Assembly: GCF_030398335.1 (NCBI RefSeq)
Contig: NZ_JAOAOP010000027.1
Location: 1-46,163, forward strand
Reading direction: 5' to 3'
DNA from: Aquibium sp. A9E412
GTDB taxonomy: Bacteria > Pseudomonadota > Alphaproteobacteria > Rhizobiales > Rhizobiaceae
Length of the DNA stretch: 46,163 nucleotides
In this document: positions 17,049 through 29,054 of the stretch, in pieces
Layout: every line of letters starts with the position of its first letter
Numbering within the stretch: position 1 is the first letter of the stretch
Position numbers and translations under genes: made by a program
The notes under the pieces: generated by a model
Database searches by the model: none
Seen by the model: only the letters and a program-made list of their open reading frames with translations
Told to the model about the DNA's origin: nothing

Positions 17049-17876
17049 TCAGCCGGCATTGGCCTCGAGCCAGCTCCGCCAGGCCGACGGGCTGCCGTTG
17101 AAGACGTTGATGTCGGCGTCGCCGGTGATGCCGGGCACGACGCCGGTGCCGGTGTATTGCCAGAACACCCAGGGGTGGTCGCCGTACTTCTCGTCGGGAT
17201 GGCCGGCCACCGAGCGCAGCCAGAACGGATAGCCCTTGAAGCGGGCGAGGTCGTTGTCGTCGAAGAAGTCGATCGAGGTGTAGATGATCGGCCGCTTGCC
17301 GTAGTGCCGCTCGACGGCGTCGAGGAAGACGCGCATCTCGCGGCGCACCACTTCGGGCTCGGGCCGCAGCCGGCAGGACGGCGAGAACGGGTTCCACTCC
17401 ATGTCGAGCACCGGCGGCAGCGCGGACGGGTCGTTCGGCACCGTCTTGATGAACCAGCGCGCCTGCTCGATCGCCGGACGGCAGAAATAGTAGAAGTGAT
17501 AGGCGCCGCGGGCGATGCCGGCGGCGCGCGCGGCGCGCCAGTTCTGCGCGAAATAGTCGTCGACGCGGTCGCCGCCCTCGGTCGCCTTGATGAAGGCGAA
17601 GGAGATGCCGTTCTCGCGCGCCTCGGTCCAGTCGATGTCGCCCTGATACTTCGACACGTCGGTGCCGTGCACCGGATAGCTCCACGGCGCCCGGGCCTGC
17701 CAGTCGTGCGGGTCGGAATCGGCGAAGCGCAGCTCGCCCACCGCCGCACCGGCCGTCGGCACGAGGTCGGCCATGTCCATGCCGCCGCTGGTGCAGGCGC
17801 TCAGGACTGCGGCGCTGGCGAGGATCGCGAGACGGCGGATCAGCAGGGACGTTCCCCCTCGAATCGACGGTGTCAT
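17049..17876 (-). CDS. GH25 family lysozyme-like lipoprotein
   Basis: A 275-residue protein with a lipoprotein signal peptide: hydrophobic segment and lipobox LSAC, lipidated Cys about residue 28. The glycoside hydrolase 25 domain covers about residues 68-265: GTDVSKYQGDIDW (Asp73), AFIKATEG, GAYHFYYF, and the catalytic pair Asp158-x-Glu160 in LDMEWN, with WQYTGTG near the end. GH25 enzymes cut the MurNAc-GlcNAc bond. GGAAGGG lies about 9 bases before the chosen ATG; another ATG 18 bases upstream would add six residues. It pairs with the lytic transglycosylase downstream and is divergent from the serine hydrolase gene. Confidence 0.92.
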   Translation of the reverse strand: MTPSIRGGTSLLIRRLAILASAAVLSACTSGGMDMADLVPTAGAAVGELRFADSDPHDWQARAPWSYPVHGTDVSKYQGDIDWTEARENGISFAFIKATEGGDRVDDYFAQNWRAARAAGIARGAYHFYYFCRPAIEQARWFIKTVPNDPSALPPVLDMEWNPFSPSCRLRPEPEVVRREMRVFLDAVERHYGKRPIIYTSIDFFDDNDLARFKGYPFWLRSVAGHPDEKYGDHPWVFWQYTGTGVVPGITGDADINVFNGSPSAWRSWLEANAG

Positions 17877-18034
17877 GCGCTTGCACCCTTCCATACGCGA
17901 TCGCCGCGCGCCCGTCACGCGCTGCCCCTGCGGCAGCATTGATTTTCGCCGCACCAGGATCGACAGTGGCGGCCGATCATGGGCCGAATGGCGGCGATTC
18001 AAGGGCAACCGGCGCCGCCGCGAAAGGAAATGGC

Positions 18035-19411
18035 ATGGGGCGCATCCTGGTGTGGCTGCTGGCGCTCATCGTGGCGCTCTTGGCGGCGGTCGTCGTGTGG
18101 TTCTACGTCGCGCCGCCGGGCGAGCTGCGCGTCGCCTCCGGCTATGCGGCCAAGATCGTGTGCTCCAACGTCTTCCTCGCCGGCCGCGACGGCGACACCG
18201 TGCTGGCCGTCGACGTGCAGGCGCCGGGCCACCCGCTGCTCAGGCTGGTGTCGGTCGACGTCGACCGCGAGGCCGGCACGGTGGAGGCCGGCATCTTCGG
18301 CCTGTTCGGCGGCGGCCTGGCCGTCCACCGCGAGGGCGCGGGCTGCGCGGCGGTGCCCGACGGCGATCTCGACGCCGCGCGCCGGTTCACCGCCCCGCCG
18401 CCGGCGGCCGCGCCGGCCGGCGACGCGCCGTGGCCGCAGGGCGAGCGGTTGGCGGCCTCGCAGGACCCCGCGCTCGCCGCCGTCCTCGACGACGATGCGA
18501 TGACCGGGCCGGGCATGCGCGCGGTGGTGGTCGTGCATGGCGGGCGCATCGTGGCCGAGCGCTATGGAGAGGGCTTCGCCGCCGAGACGCCGCTGCTCGG
18601 CTGGTCGATGACCAAGACGGTGACGGCCGCGCTGGTCGGCCGGGCGATCGGCGAGGGGATGCTGACGCGCGCGGCCGACGGGCTGTTCGAGCGCTGGCAG
18701 GACGACGGCCGCGCGGCGATCGACGTCGCCGGACTGCTCGCCATGGCGAGCGGGCTCGCCTTCAACGAGGACTACGGCGCCGTCGCCGACGTCACCCGCA
18801 TGCTCTATCTCGAGCCCGACATGGCCGGCTTCGCCGCCGCCCAGCCGCTCGAGGCGGAACCGGGCAGCGTCTTCAGCTATTCGAGCGGCACCTCGGTGCT
18901 GCTGTCGCGCGTGTGGCAGGAGGCGGCGGGCGGCGGCGATGCGGCGCGGGCCTGGCCGCGCACGGTGCTGTTCGGGCCGCTCGGCATGACCAGCGCCGTC
19001 CTGGAGACCGATGCGCGCGGCACCTTCGTCGGCTCGTCCTATCTCTACGCCACGGCGCGCGACTGGGCGCGCTTCGGGCTGCTGCTGCTGCGCGACGGCG
19101 TGTGGCAGGGCGAGCGCCTCCTGCCGGAGGGCTATGTCGCGTGGATGCGCACGCCGACCGAGGTGTCCGGCGGGCGCTACGGCCGGCACGTCTGGCTCGA
19201 GGGGCCGGATGCCGGGCTGGCCGAGGACGCCGATCCCGATGCCGGCCACGACCTGCCCGACGACGCCTACTGGCTGCGCGGCCACGATGGCCAGACGGTG
19301 ACCGTCATTCCCTCGCGCGACCTCGTCGTGGTGCGCATGGGGCTGACGCCGTCCGACCTCGGCTACCGGCCGCAGGCGATGGTCGCGGCGCTGGCGGCGG
19401 CGCTGCGCTGA
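18035..19411 (+). CDS. Membrane-anchored serine hydrolase, class C beta-lactamase fold
   Basis: A 458-residue protein with one N-terminal transmembrane helix (residues about 5-25) and a periplasmic body. Residues 30-140 are an unassigned beta-rich region with two Cys. The beta-lactamase/transpeptidase-like domain follows, with the nucleophile Ser191 and Lys194 (SMTK), a YSS at 282-284 in place of class C Y-x-N, and GHDGQ near the C-terminus. These traits fit 6-aminohexanoate-oligomer hydrolases and esterase EstB-type proteins rather than a resistance beta-lactamase. GAAAGGA precedes the ATG. It converges with btaB only 7 bp apart. Confidence 0.87.
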   Translation: MGRILVWLLALIVALLAAVVVWFYVAPPGELRVASGYAAKIVCSNVFLAGRDGDTVLAVDVQAPGHPLLRLVSVDVDREAGTVEAGIFGLFGGGLAVHREGAGCAAVPDGDLDAARRFTAPPPAAAPAGDAPWPQGERLAASQDPALAAVLDDDAMTGPGMRAVVVVHGGRIVAERYGEGFAAETPLLGWSMTKTVTAALVGRAIGEGMLTRAADGLFERWQDDGRAAIDVAGLLAMASGLAFNEDYGAVADVTRMLYLEPDMAGFAAAQPLEAEPGSVFSYSSGTSVLLSRVWQEAAGGGDAARAWPRTVLFGPLGMTSAVLETDARGTFVGSSYLYATARDWARFGLLLLRDGVWQGERLLPEGYVAWMRTPTEVSGGRYGRHVWLEGPDAGLAEDADPDAGHDLPDDAYWLRGHDGQTVTVIPSRDLVVVRMGLTPSDLGYRPQAMVAALAAALR

Positions 19412-19418
19412 CCCCGGC

Positions 19419-20090
19419 TCAGGAGGCCGGCAGCCGCACCGCGGCGCGCACGGCATAGCCGCGGAAAAGCGTTTCGAATGCGAGGCTTGCGCCGCGGTCG
19501 TGCGATTCCGATTCGAGCACGTCACGCAGCTCTTCACGCGGGCTGACATGGAACCGGGCCAGCCAGGCGGCGAGCCCGGCGCGGCACCAGCCGGGCAGCC
19601 GCTCCTGGCGGCCGAAATCGACCACGTGCAGCGCGCCGCCCGGCGCCAGCGCGTCGAGGCCGGCGGCGATCGCCTGCCGCCAGTCCGGAATCATCGACAG
19701 CGCGTAGGAGACGTAGACGCGGTCGAAGCGGCGCCGGCCGAACAGCGCTTGCGCATCGAAGGCGCTCGCGTCGCCGGCGGCCAGCGCCACCATGTCGTCG
19801 AGATGCTCGCGCGCGAGGCTGCGGCGCGCCGTCTCCAGCATGGCGGCCGAGATGTCGAGCCCGTAGAGGCGGGCCGCGGGGTAGCGCCGCGCCGCCAGGA
19901 CCAGGTTGCGGCCGGTGCCGCAGCCGAGCTCCAGGACCGTGCCGCCCGGCGGCACGGCGAGCGCGTCGAGCATGCCGTCGCGGCCGAGCAGGTAGAACTT
20001 GCGGGTGAGGTCGTAGACGTGGCGCTGGCGGCGATAGACGGCGTCCATCAGCCCGGCATGGCCGTCGCGCGGCGGCGCGTGCACGCTCAT
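19419..20090 (-). CDS. btaB: Betaine-lipid N-methyltransferase BtaB
   Basis: A 223-residue class I methyltransferase: SAM motif LELGCGTGRN near residue 54, YGLDISAAML, DRVYVSYALSMIP and the ALHVVDFGRQ strand. In alphaproteobacteria BtaB trimethylates diacylglyceryl-homoserine to the betaine lipid DGTS, a phosphorus-free membrane lipid made under phosphate limitation. Its start overlaps the stop of btaA (ATGA), so the two are coupled and the identity is well supported by this neighbour. It has no membrane segment. Confidence 0.9.
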   Translation of the reverse strand: MSVHAPPRDGHAGLMDAVYRRQRHVYDLTRKFYLLGRDGMLDALAVPPGGTVLELGCGTGRNLVLAARRYPAARLYGLDISAAMLETARRSLAREHLDDMVALAAGDASAFDAQALFGRRRFDRVYVSYALSMIPDWRQAIAAGLDALAPGGALHVVDFGRQERLPGWCRAGLAAWLARFHVSPREELRDVLESESHDRGASLAFETLFRGYAVRAAVRLPAS

Positions 20091-21325
20091 GCGCCCGTCT
20101 TCACGTAGAGGTGGAAGCCGCCGTAGATCGCCGAGCGGTCGCGCGCCGTCAGCGCGCGCGAGCGCGCTGCCTCGTAACGCCAGCGGTCGAGCAGCGCGGG
20201 GTCGAGCCGGCCGGGCAGCAGCGACGGGGCGGCGGCGGTGCGGAAGATGACGTGCGCGCCGGGCGCGGCGGTGCGGGTGATCTCGCGCCACAGCGCGTCG
20301 AGCTGGGCGTCGGTCATCCAGTCCTGCGCGTCGAGCAGCACGAAGCGGTCGACGCTCGCCGCCGGCTTGCCGGCGAGCAGCTCGGTGACGCTGACATTGT
20401 GCAGCGCGACGCGGCCGACATTGGCGCGGATCGTGGCGTGGTTCTCCGGCGCCAGATAGGGCGGCAGCGCGGCCTCGCCGGGCTTCGGATAGCGCCGCGC
20501 GAAGGCCTGCCAGGCGAAGTAGTTGTGGCTGAGGGGAAAGTGGCAGGCGAGCTTTTCCAGCCGCGCCGACAGGACGGCCGCCATGCTGCGCCCGCCGCGC
20601 AGCGCGTCGTACTGCGCCGGCGGGATGCCGAGCCCGAACAGCGAGGCGCGGCGGCCGGTCGCCCAGCGCACCAGCGGTCGGTCGAACAGCGGTGCCAGGT
20701 GCTCGTCGAAGAAGCGGCGCTGCTCGCGCGGCGTGCGCGCCTGCATGATCCCGGCCGGGTCGACGCCGTGCAGCCGGGCGACGCGGTGGCCTAGGCCGAT
20801 GAACAGGCCGAGCAGGCCGGTGCGGTGGAAGTTGCCGTCGAAGGCGGCGATGCGGCGCCGGCCGGTCCAGCGCCGCGCCTCGAAGTGGCGGCGCGTGGCC
20901 GCGTCGAGGCGCGGCGCGATCATGCGGTCGTAGGTGGCGCTGTTGCCCGGCCCGCCCTCGCCGAGAAAGCGGAACAGCGCGGCATGGCTCGGCAGCGCCG
21001 CGAAGGCGGCGAGCTTCAACCGGTTGAGCGCGACATGCGCGGCGTTGAGGTCGACGGCGTCGATGCGCGCCGGCGAGCGTGCGAGATAGGCCAGCACGTT
21101 GCAGCCGCCCGAGGCGATGGCGACGACGCGGTGGCCCGGGCCGAGCGCCATCGCCTCCATGTCGACCTCCGGGTCCTCCCAGATCTGCGGGTAGACGAGG
21201 CCGGAGAAGGCGAGGGCGAACAGGCGCTCCGACAGGCCGGTGCGCGACAGCGCGCGGCTGCGGCACATGGCGCGGGCGACGGGGCGGGCGGAGGGCCGGC
21301 CGAGGCCGGCGGACAGGTCGGTCAT
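20087..21325 (-). CDS. btaA: SAM:diacylglycerol 3-amino-3-carboxypropyltransferase BtaA
   Basis: A 412-residue protein of BtaA length. Typical segments are SGLVYPQIWEDPEVDMEAM near residue 45, ASGGCNVLAYL, AVDLNAAHVAL, LPSHAALF and LLDAQDWM; SAM binds around ASGGC. BtaA transfers the aminocarboxypropyl group of SAM to diacylglycerol, the first step of DGTS synthesis. The gene is first of a btaA-btaB operon. No strong ribosome site precedes the ATG. A triple 11-bp repeat at 21380-21412 resembles a degenerate PHO box, in line with phosphate control known for btaA in Sinorhizobium. Confidence 0.93.
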   Translation of the reverse strand: MTDLSAGLGRPSARPVARAMCRSRALSRTGLSERLFALAFSGLVYPQIWEDPEVDMEAMALGPGHRVVAIASGGCNVLAYLARSPARIDAVDLNAAHVALNRLKLAAFAALPSHAALFRFLGEGGPGNSATYDRMIAPRLDAATRRHFEARRWTGRRRIAAFDGNFHRTGLLGLFIGLGHRVARLHGVDPAGIMQARTPREQRRFFDEHLAPLFDRPLVRWATGRRASLFGLGIPPAQYDALRGGRSMAAVLSARLEKLACHFPLSHNYFAWQAFARRYPKPGEAALPPYLAPENHATIRANVGRVALHNVSVTELLAGKPAASVDRFVLLDAQDWMTDAQLDALWREITRTAAPGAHVIFRTAAAPSLLPGRLDPALLDRWRYEAARSRALTARDRSAIYGGFHLYVKTGA

Positions 21326-21379
21326 GGGGGCGAATCCCGACTGGTGGCGTTCGCCCCGGCTAGCGCGCGCCGGTAACCG

Positions 21380-21412
21380 GCCCGTGACGGTTTCGCGACG
21401 GTCGTGTGACGC
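21380..21412 (-). promoter_or_regulatory. Three 11-bp direct repeats, possible PHO box
   Basis: Read on the minus strand: GCGTCACACGA, CCGTCGCGAAA, CCGTCACGGGC, exactly 11-bp phased and ending 55 bp before the btaA start. PhoB binds 11-bp direct repeats (CTGTCAT plus 4 bases). Only the CGTC(A/G)C part is kept, so the match is partial. Confidence 0.4.
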
Positions 21413-21475
21413 AGGCGGGGGAGAGCGGCGCGACGGCGGGCGGCGGCCTGCGTTCGCCAGGCCGCCGGCGCGCCG

Positions 21476-25120
<3,645 letters not shown>

Positions 25121-25214
25121 GCCGTCCTCCCCGCCTGTCGGCTCGTGATGGTTTCCGGCAGCCGCGCCCGGCGGTCCCGGCAAGGCGGAAGGGGAACCAC
25201 GTTTGCGGCAAAAC

Positions 25215-25231
25215 GTCAATAATATGTTGAC
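25215..25231. promoter_or_regulatory. GTCAA-N7-TTGAC inverted repeat in divergent promoter
   Basis: A 17-bp inverted repeat in the AT-rich centre of the 194-bp gap between the oxoprolinase and MarR-like genes. Position and symmetry fit an operator for the adjacent winged-helix regulator. Confidence 0.5.
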
Positions 25232-25314
25232 AAATTATCATCGTATGCGACGCTCCGGTCGCGCTGCCGGCCGCTTTTTCCGCCGGCTGCAGACCGTGCA
25301 TTCGAGGTGAGACC

Positions 25315-25836
25315 ATGCCGAGCGCCCGCAAGTCCGTCGGTCCGGTGGTGACGGCCGCGCACCTGGCCGCCGGCGGCATGCCGGCGCTGTCGGAGGTCGA
25401 GTTCGCCATGACGGTGATGCATCATGCCTTCGAGCGCTGGATGGTGCGCTGCATGGCGGCGGCCGGGGTGCCGGGCCTGCAGCCGACGGCCGTGCACATC
25501 CTGCATGCGGTGGCGCATCGCGGACGCGACAAGACGCTGGCCGAGATCTGCATGATGTTCAACATCGAGGACACGCATGTCGCCTCCTACGCCATCAAGA
25601 AGCTGGCCGCGCTCGGCCTGGTGACGACGAGCCGGCGCGGCAAGGAGAAGACGGTGCGGGCGACCGAGGCGGGGCTGGCGGCCTGCGCGCGCTACCACCG
25701 GGTGCGCGAGGGGCTGCTGGTCGACAGCCTGAAGCATCTCAAGCTCGACGAGACGGCGCTGAGCGAGATCGCCGCGGCCATGCACACCATCTCCGGCCAG
25801 TACGACCAGGCCGCCCGCGCGGCGGCCAGCCTGTAG
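25315..25836 (+). CDS. MarR-like winged-helix regulator
   Basis: A 173-residue protein. Residues 35-70 form helices (HHAFERWMVRCM), residues 75-140 a winged helix-turn-helix (LAEICMMFNIEDTHVASYAIKKLAALGLV, wing TTSRRGKEKTVRATEAG) and the tail a dimerisation helix. This is the MarR architecture in its alphaproteobacterial 'predicted regulator' form. It is divergent from the oxoprolinase gene, 194 bp apart with an inverted repeat between, so that gene is the most likely target. The ligand is unknown. Confidence 0.85.
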   Translation: MPSARKSVGPVVTAAHLAAGGMPALSEVEFAMTVMHHAFERWMVRCMAAAGVPGLQPTAVHILHAVAHRGRDKTLAEICMMFNIEDTHVASYAIKKLAALGLVTTSRRGKEKTVRATEAGLAACARYHRVREGLLVDSLKHLKLDETALSEIAAAMHTISGQYDQAARAAASL

Positions 25837-26005
25837 AGCTGCCGCCTCGCTGCCGACCGGGAGCGGACGCCCCGCGCGCCGCGCCCCGCCCCGGCGAGAA
25901 TTGTAACCGTTCTTCATCGTTCGTGACGCAACGCGAAGGCGGGGGAAGGCATTTCTCCGGCGACGCGCCCTGCGAGGGCGCCACCGTCGAAGAAGGAGAT
26001 TTGTC

Positions 26006-26353
26006 ATGAAGAAGCTGCTGATCGCATCCGTTTCCTCCATCGCGCTGCTCGGTCTGGCCGCGTGCAGCGACACCGACGAGGTGACCACGCAGTCGGTCGA
26101 GCCGGAGATCACCGAGGAGACGACCGACGTGACGCCGATGGAGGAGCCCGCCGACGAGATGGGCACCGACGAGACGACCACGCAGGCCGTCGAGCCGGAG
26201 GCGACCGAGGAGCCCGTCGAGGGCGCCGAGACCGACGACACCACGACGCAGAGCATCGAGGTCGACCCGGTCGAGGAGACGAACGAGGCGATCGAGGAGA
26301 CCGGCGAGGCCATCGAGGAGGCCGGCGACGAGGTGCGTCAGGCGACCGAGTAG
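26006..26353 (+). CDS. Acidic repeat lipoprotein
   Basis: A 115-residue protein. The lipoprotein signal has lipobox LAAC (Cys20), and the mature chain is almost all Asp, Glu, Thr, Pro and Val with one run of low complexity. Three imperfect units start TTQSVEPE, TTTQAVEPE and TTTQSIEVD, each followed by an acidic 'TEE/VEE' tail; the C-terminus is a helical EAIEE repeat. It lacks aromatic residues and any catalytic motif. An extended, strongly negative surface lipoprotein is likely. AAGGAG precedes the ATG, and a good hairpin terminator follows. Function is unknown. Confidence 0.85.
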   Translation: MKKLLIASVSSIALLGLAACSDTDEVTTQSVEPEITEETTDVTPMEEPADEMGTDETTTQAVEPEATEEPVEGAETDDTTTQSIEVDPVEETNEAIEETGEAIEEAGDEVRQATE

Positions 26354-26387
26354 GTTCCGACGCGTCCCGCGGCAGACCCCTGCCGAG

Positions 26388-26417
26388 CCCGCGACCGGCC
26401 CGACGGCCGGCCGCGGG
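26388..26417 (+). terminator. Terminator after the acidic lipoprotein gene
   Basis: Stem CCCGCG-a-CCGGCC / GGCCGG-c-CGCGGG with a CGAC tetraloop (12 paired bases, one internal mismatch) followed by TTT, 34 bp after the stop codon. Confidence 0.55.
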
Positions 26418-26565
26418 TTTCGCGCGTCAGTGCCGCGGCCGGGCTGGCCGCCGTCGCGACGAACCTGAGCGGGGTGGCGCGGCGCCGCAAAGACGGTTCG
26501 TCGCAGCCCCTTGCATGGGGCGTTTCGACCTCGCGTCGGCGCGAATTTGGTTTTAGAACTGCGCC

Positions 26566-27276
26566 ATGTCGATTTGGGTTCGGCTTGGCGATTTCCTCTC
26601 CCGCACCTCGGCCAGCGCGCTGTCGGGGATCGTGGAGGGGCTGCGCACGGTTTTCGAGGGCGATCCGCAACTGCGCCGCCGCGTCGCCTTCTCCGTCGCG
26701 ATGATCGCGCTGTCGGCCAAGATGGCCAAGGCCGACGGCGTCGTCACCCAGGACGAGATCCGCGCCTTCCACGAGATCTTCGCCGTGCCGCAGAGCGAAT
26801 CGCGCAACGTCGCGCGGCTCTACGACCTGGCCAAGGGCGATGTCGCCGGCTTCGAGGCCTATGCCGAGCGCATGGCGCGGCTGTGCGGCTCGGGCGCGCG
26901 CAACTGCGCGGTGCTGGAGGACATCCTCGACGGGCTGTTCCACATCGCCAAGGCGGACGGCGTGCTGCACGAGCGCGAACTGGCCTTCCTGCAGCGCGTG
27001 TCGCGCATCTTCGAGATCGACGAGGACCATTTCGACCGCATCCTGGCGCGGCACGCCAACCCCGACGGCGTCGACCCCTATCTGGTGCTCGGCCTGCCGC
27101 AGGACGCGCCCTTCGAGGCGGTGCGCCGGCAGTACCGGCGGCTGGTGGCGGAAAACCATCCCGACGTGCTGATCGGCCGCGGCGTGCCGGAGGAGTTCGT
27201 GGCCATCGCCAACGACCGCATCGCCGCGCTCAACGCCGCCTACGCGCAGATCGAGCGCACCCGCCAGCGCGCATGA
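26566..27276 (+). CDS. TerB-DnaJ co-chaperone (DjlA-like)
   Basis: A 236-residue protein. Residues about 40-160 form a TerB-like all-helical domain with two related motifs, AKADGVVTQDEI and AKADGVLHEREL. A C-terminal J domain follows (about 168-236) with the HPD motif at 198-200 for DnaK stimulation. Unlike E. coli DjlA there is no obvious N-terminal transmembrane helix, only a mildly hydrophobic start. Its stop overlaps the start of an amidase gene (ATGA), suggesting a link to envelope or peptidoglycan work. The ATG gives the first plausible start after the AT-richer stretch. Confidence 0.9.
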   Translation: MSIWVRLGDFLSRTSASALSGIVEGLRTVFEGDPQLRRRVAFSVAMIALSAKMAKADGVVTQDEIRAFHEIFAVPQSESRNVARLYDLAKGDVAGFEAYAERMARLCGSGARNCAVLEDILDGLFHIAKADGVLHERELAFLQRVSRIFEIDEDHFDRILARHANPDGVDPYLVLGLPQDAPFEAVRRQYRRLVAENHPDVLIGRGVPEEFVAIANDRIAALNAAYAQIERTRQRA

Positions 27277-28034
27277 GGGGCTTTGCGCCGGACCATGCGG
27301 GGGCGCGGGTCTCGGCCTCGCCCAATTGCGGCGCGCGGCGCGGCGGCCGCCGGCCCGACGCGCTGATCCTGCACTACACCGGCATGGCGAGCGGGCGGGC
27401 GGCCGCGCAGCGGCTGTGCGATCCGCAGGCCGAGGTCTCCGCGCACTACCTGGTCGAGGAAGACGGGAGGATCGTGCAGATGGTGCGCGAGGCCGACCGC
27501 GCCTGGCATGCCGGACGCGCCTGCTGGCACGGCGAGGCCGACGTCAATTCGCTGTCGATCGGCGTCGAGATCGTCAATCCGGGGCACGATCTCGGCTATC
27601 CCGACTTTCCCGCGCGCCAGATCGACGCGGTGATCGCGCTCGGCCTCGACATCGCCCGCCGGCATGCGATTCCGGCCGCGCGCGTGCTCGCCCATTCCGA
27701 CGTCGCGCCGGGCCGCAAGGTCGATCCGGGCGAGAAATTCCCCTGGGCGCGGCTCGCCGCGGCCGGCCTCGGCCACTGGGTCGAGCCGGCGCCGCCGGCC
27801 GACGATACGGGTCCGGCGGCGGGCGGCGGCGGAGCGGCCGTCGCCGCCCTGCAGCGCGATCTGGCGCGCTACGGCTACTGTCTGGCGCAGAGCGGCCGCT
27901 ACGACGAGAGGACGGCGACGGTCGTCGCCGCCTTCCAGCGCCACTTCCGTCCGGCCCGCGTCGACGGCGTGGCCGACGGCGGCACGCAGGCGACGCTGCG
28001 GCGGCTGCTCGCGGCCCTGCCGGGTGCGGCCTAG
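27273..28034 (+). CDS. N-acetylmuramoyl-L-alanine amidase (AmiD/AmpD type) with PG-binding domain
   Basis: A 253-residue enzyme. The Amidase_2 domain (about 20-165) has zinc ligands His34 (LILHYTG), His141 (LAHSDVAPGRK) and Asp151 (KVDPGEKFPW), with the IGVEIVNPG strand. A PG_binding_1 domain follows (about 185-250, RYGYCLAQSGRYDERTATVVAAFQRHF). It removes the peptide from MurNAc or anhydroMurNAc. E. coli AmiD is a lipoprotein; this protein begins MRGFAPDHAG with no signal sequence, so a cytoplasmic AmpD-like recycling role is possible. It is coupled by ATGA to the upstream TerB-DnaJ gene. Confidence 0.9.
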   Translation: MRGFAPDHAGARVSASPNCGARRGGRRPDALILHYTGMASGRAAAQRLCDPQAEVSAHYLVEEDGRIVQMVREADRAWHAGRACWHGEADVNSLSIGVEIVNPGHDLGYPDFPARQIDAVIALGLDIARRHAIPAARVLAHSDVAPGRKVDPGEKFPWARLAAAGLGHWVEPAPPADDTGPAAGGGGAAVAALQRDLARYGYCLAQSGRYDERTATVVAAFQRHFRPARVDGVADGGTQATLRRLLAALPGAA

Positions 28035-28250
28035 CGGCCGTTTCGCCGACTTCGACGCCGCGCGGCTCACGCTGCGGAAGCTGATGGCAGGTTAACGCGC
28101 GACACCGAAAGTGACCGCGGCCTCCCTTTTTCGTGCACCTTGCCCTGTCACAGCGCCGCCCATGCCGGCGCTGGCGCCGGACATCCAGACGACCGACAGC
28201 AGACACCGTGCGGGCGATCGGCCGCACGCTCCAACGAACGAATGGTGACG

Positions 28251-28985
28251 ATGAAAAGACTGACCGTTATTGCGGCCGCGCTGGCGGCCGGCCTGTCGCA
28301 CGCGGCGCTTGCCAAGGAGGCGCCCGACCGCGCCGAGAGCATGATCGCGGCGGCCAAGGACAAGCCGCAGGCGGCCGGGACGGCCGCACCCGCGGCCGAC
28401 GCGGAAGGCGACGCGGCGGCGTCGGCCGGCGGCGGCGCGGTGAAGACCGTGTGGGTCGACCGCGGCCGCATGGTGACCGTGCCGCAGGTCGACGAGACGA
28501 CCACCGCCGCCGTCTCCGCCGCGCCGCAGGCCGAGGCGGAGGCCGCGGCGCCCGCAGCGGCGAAGCCGGCACCCGCGAAGCCGGCACCCGCGACGCAGCA
28601 GGCGGCCGCCGGCGGGCGGCCGTTCGACGCCATCATCACGCGCTATGCCGGCACCTACGGCGTGCCGCTGTCGCTCGCCCATGCGGTGGTGTCGGTGGAG
28701 AGCAACTACCGGGCCGACGCGCGCGGGCGGGCCGGCGAGATCGGCCTGATGCAGCTCAAGCTCGCCACCGCGCGCGGCATGGGCTACAGCGGCTCGGCCA
28801 AGGCGCTCTACAACCCCGAGACCAACATCAAGTACGGCATGATGTATCTCGGCCGCGCCCATCAGCTCGGCGGCGGATCGACCTGCGGGACGATCCTGAA
28901 ATACAACGCCGGCCACGGTGCCAAGCGGATGAACCCGATCTCCGCCGCCTACTGCGCCAAGGTGAAGCGCCGCCTCGGCGTCTGA
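28251..28985 (+). CDS. SLT-family lytic transglycosylase
   Basis: A 244-residue exported protein: signal peptide (cleavage after ALA, about residue 21), a long Ala/Pro/Glu-rich low-complexity linker (about 25-120) with PAPAKPAPA, and a C-terminal goose-lysozyme-like SLT domain (about 125-244). The catalytic Glu is in VVSVESNYRADARG, and GEIGLMQL, YNPETNIKYGMMYL and YNAGHGAKR are family motifs. It cuts glycan strands to anhydroMurNAc. An in-frame ATG 9 bases upstream (28242) is the alternative start. Next is the RNase P RNA gene. Confidence 0.9.
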   Translation: MKRLTVIAAALAAGLSHAALAKEAPDRAESMIAAAKDKPQAAGTAAPAADAEGDAAASAGGGAVKTVWVDRGRMVTVPQVDETTTAAVSAAPQAEAEAAAPAAAKPAPAKPAPATQQAAAGGRPFDAIITRYAGTYGVPLSLAHAVVSVESNYRADARGRAGEIGLMQLKLATARGMGYSGSAKALYNPETNIKYGMMYLGRAHQLGGGSTCGTILKYNAGHGAKRMNPISAAYCAKVKRRLGV

Positions 28986-29019
28986 CGCCGTGCCATCCTC
29001 CCGCGGCGGCGGAAAGCGT

Positions 29020-29050
29020 TTGCGTTTTGCCGCGGGAATGCCTTTATAAG
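29020..29050 (+). promoter_or_regulatory. Promoter of rnpB
   Basis: TTGCGT (29020-29025), 19-base spacer, TATAAG (29045-29050). The -10 box is good, the -35 moderate. The P1 helix of the RNA begins at 29055, so transcription starts about five bases after the -10 box. Confidence 0.5.
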
Positions 29051-29054
29051 CCCT

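Noticed and set aside
18035-19411. Antibiotic-resistance beta-lactamase
   Set aside because: SxxK is present but the class C Y-x-N and K-T-G pattern is not; membrane anchor and neighbours point to a general serine hydrolase.
25193-25217. GGAAC-N16-CGTC resembling an EcfG promoter before the MarR-like gene
   Set aside because: The -10 deviates and the site overlaps the inverted repeat; in GC-rich DNA this is likely chance.
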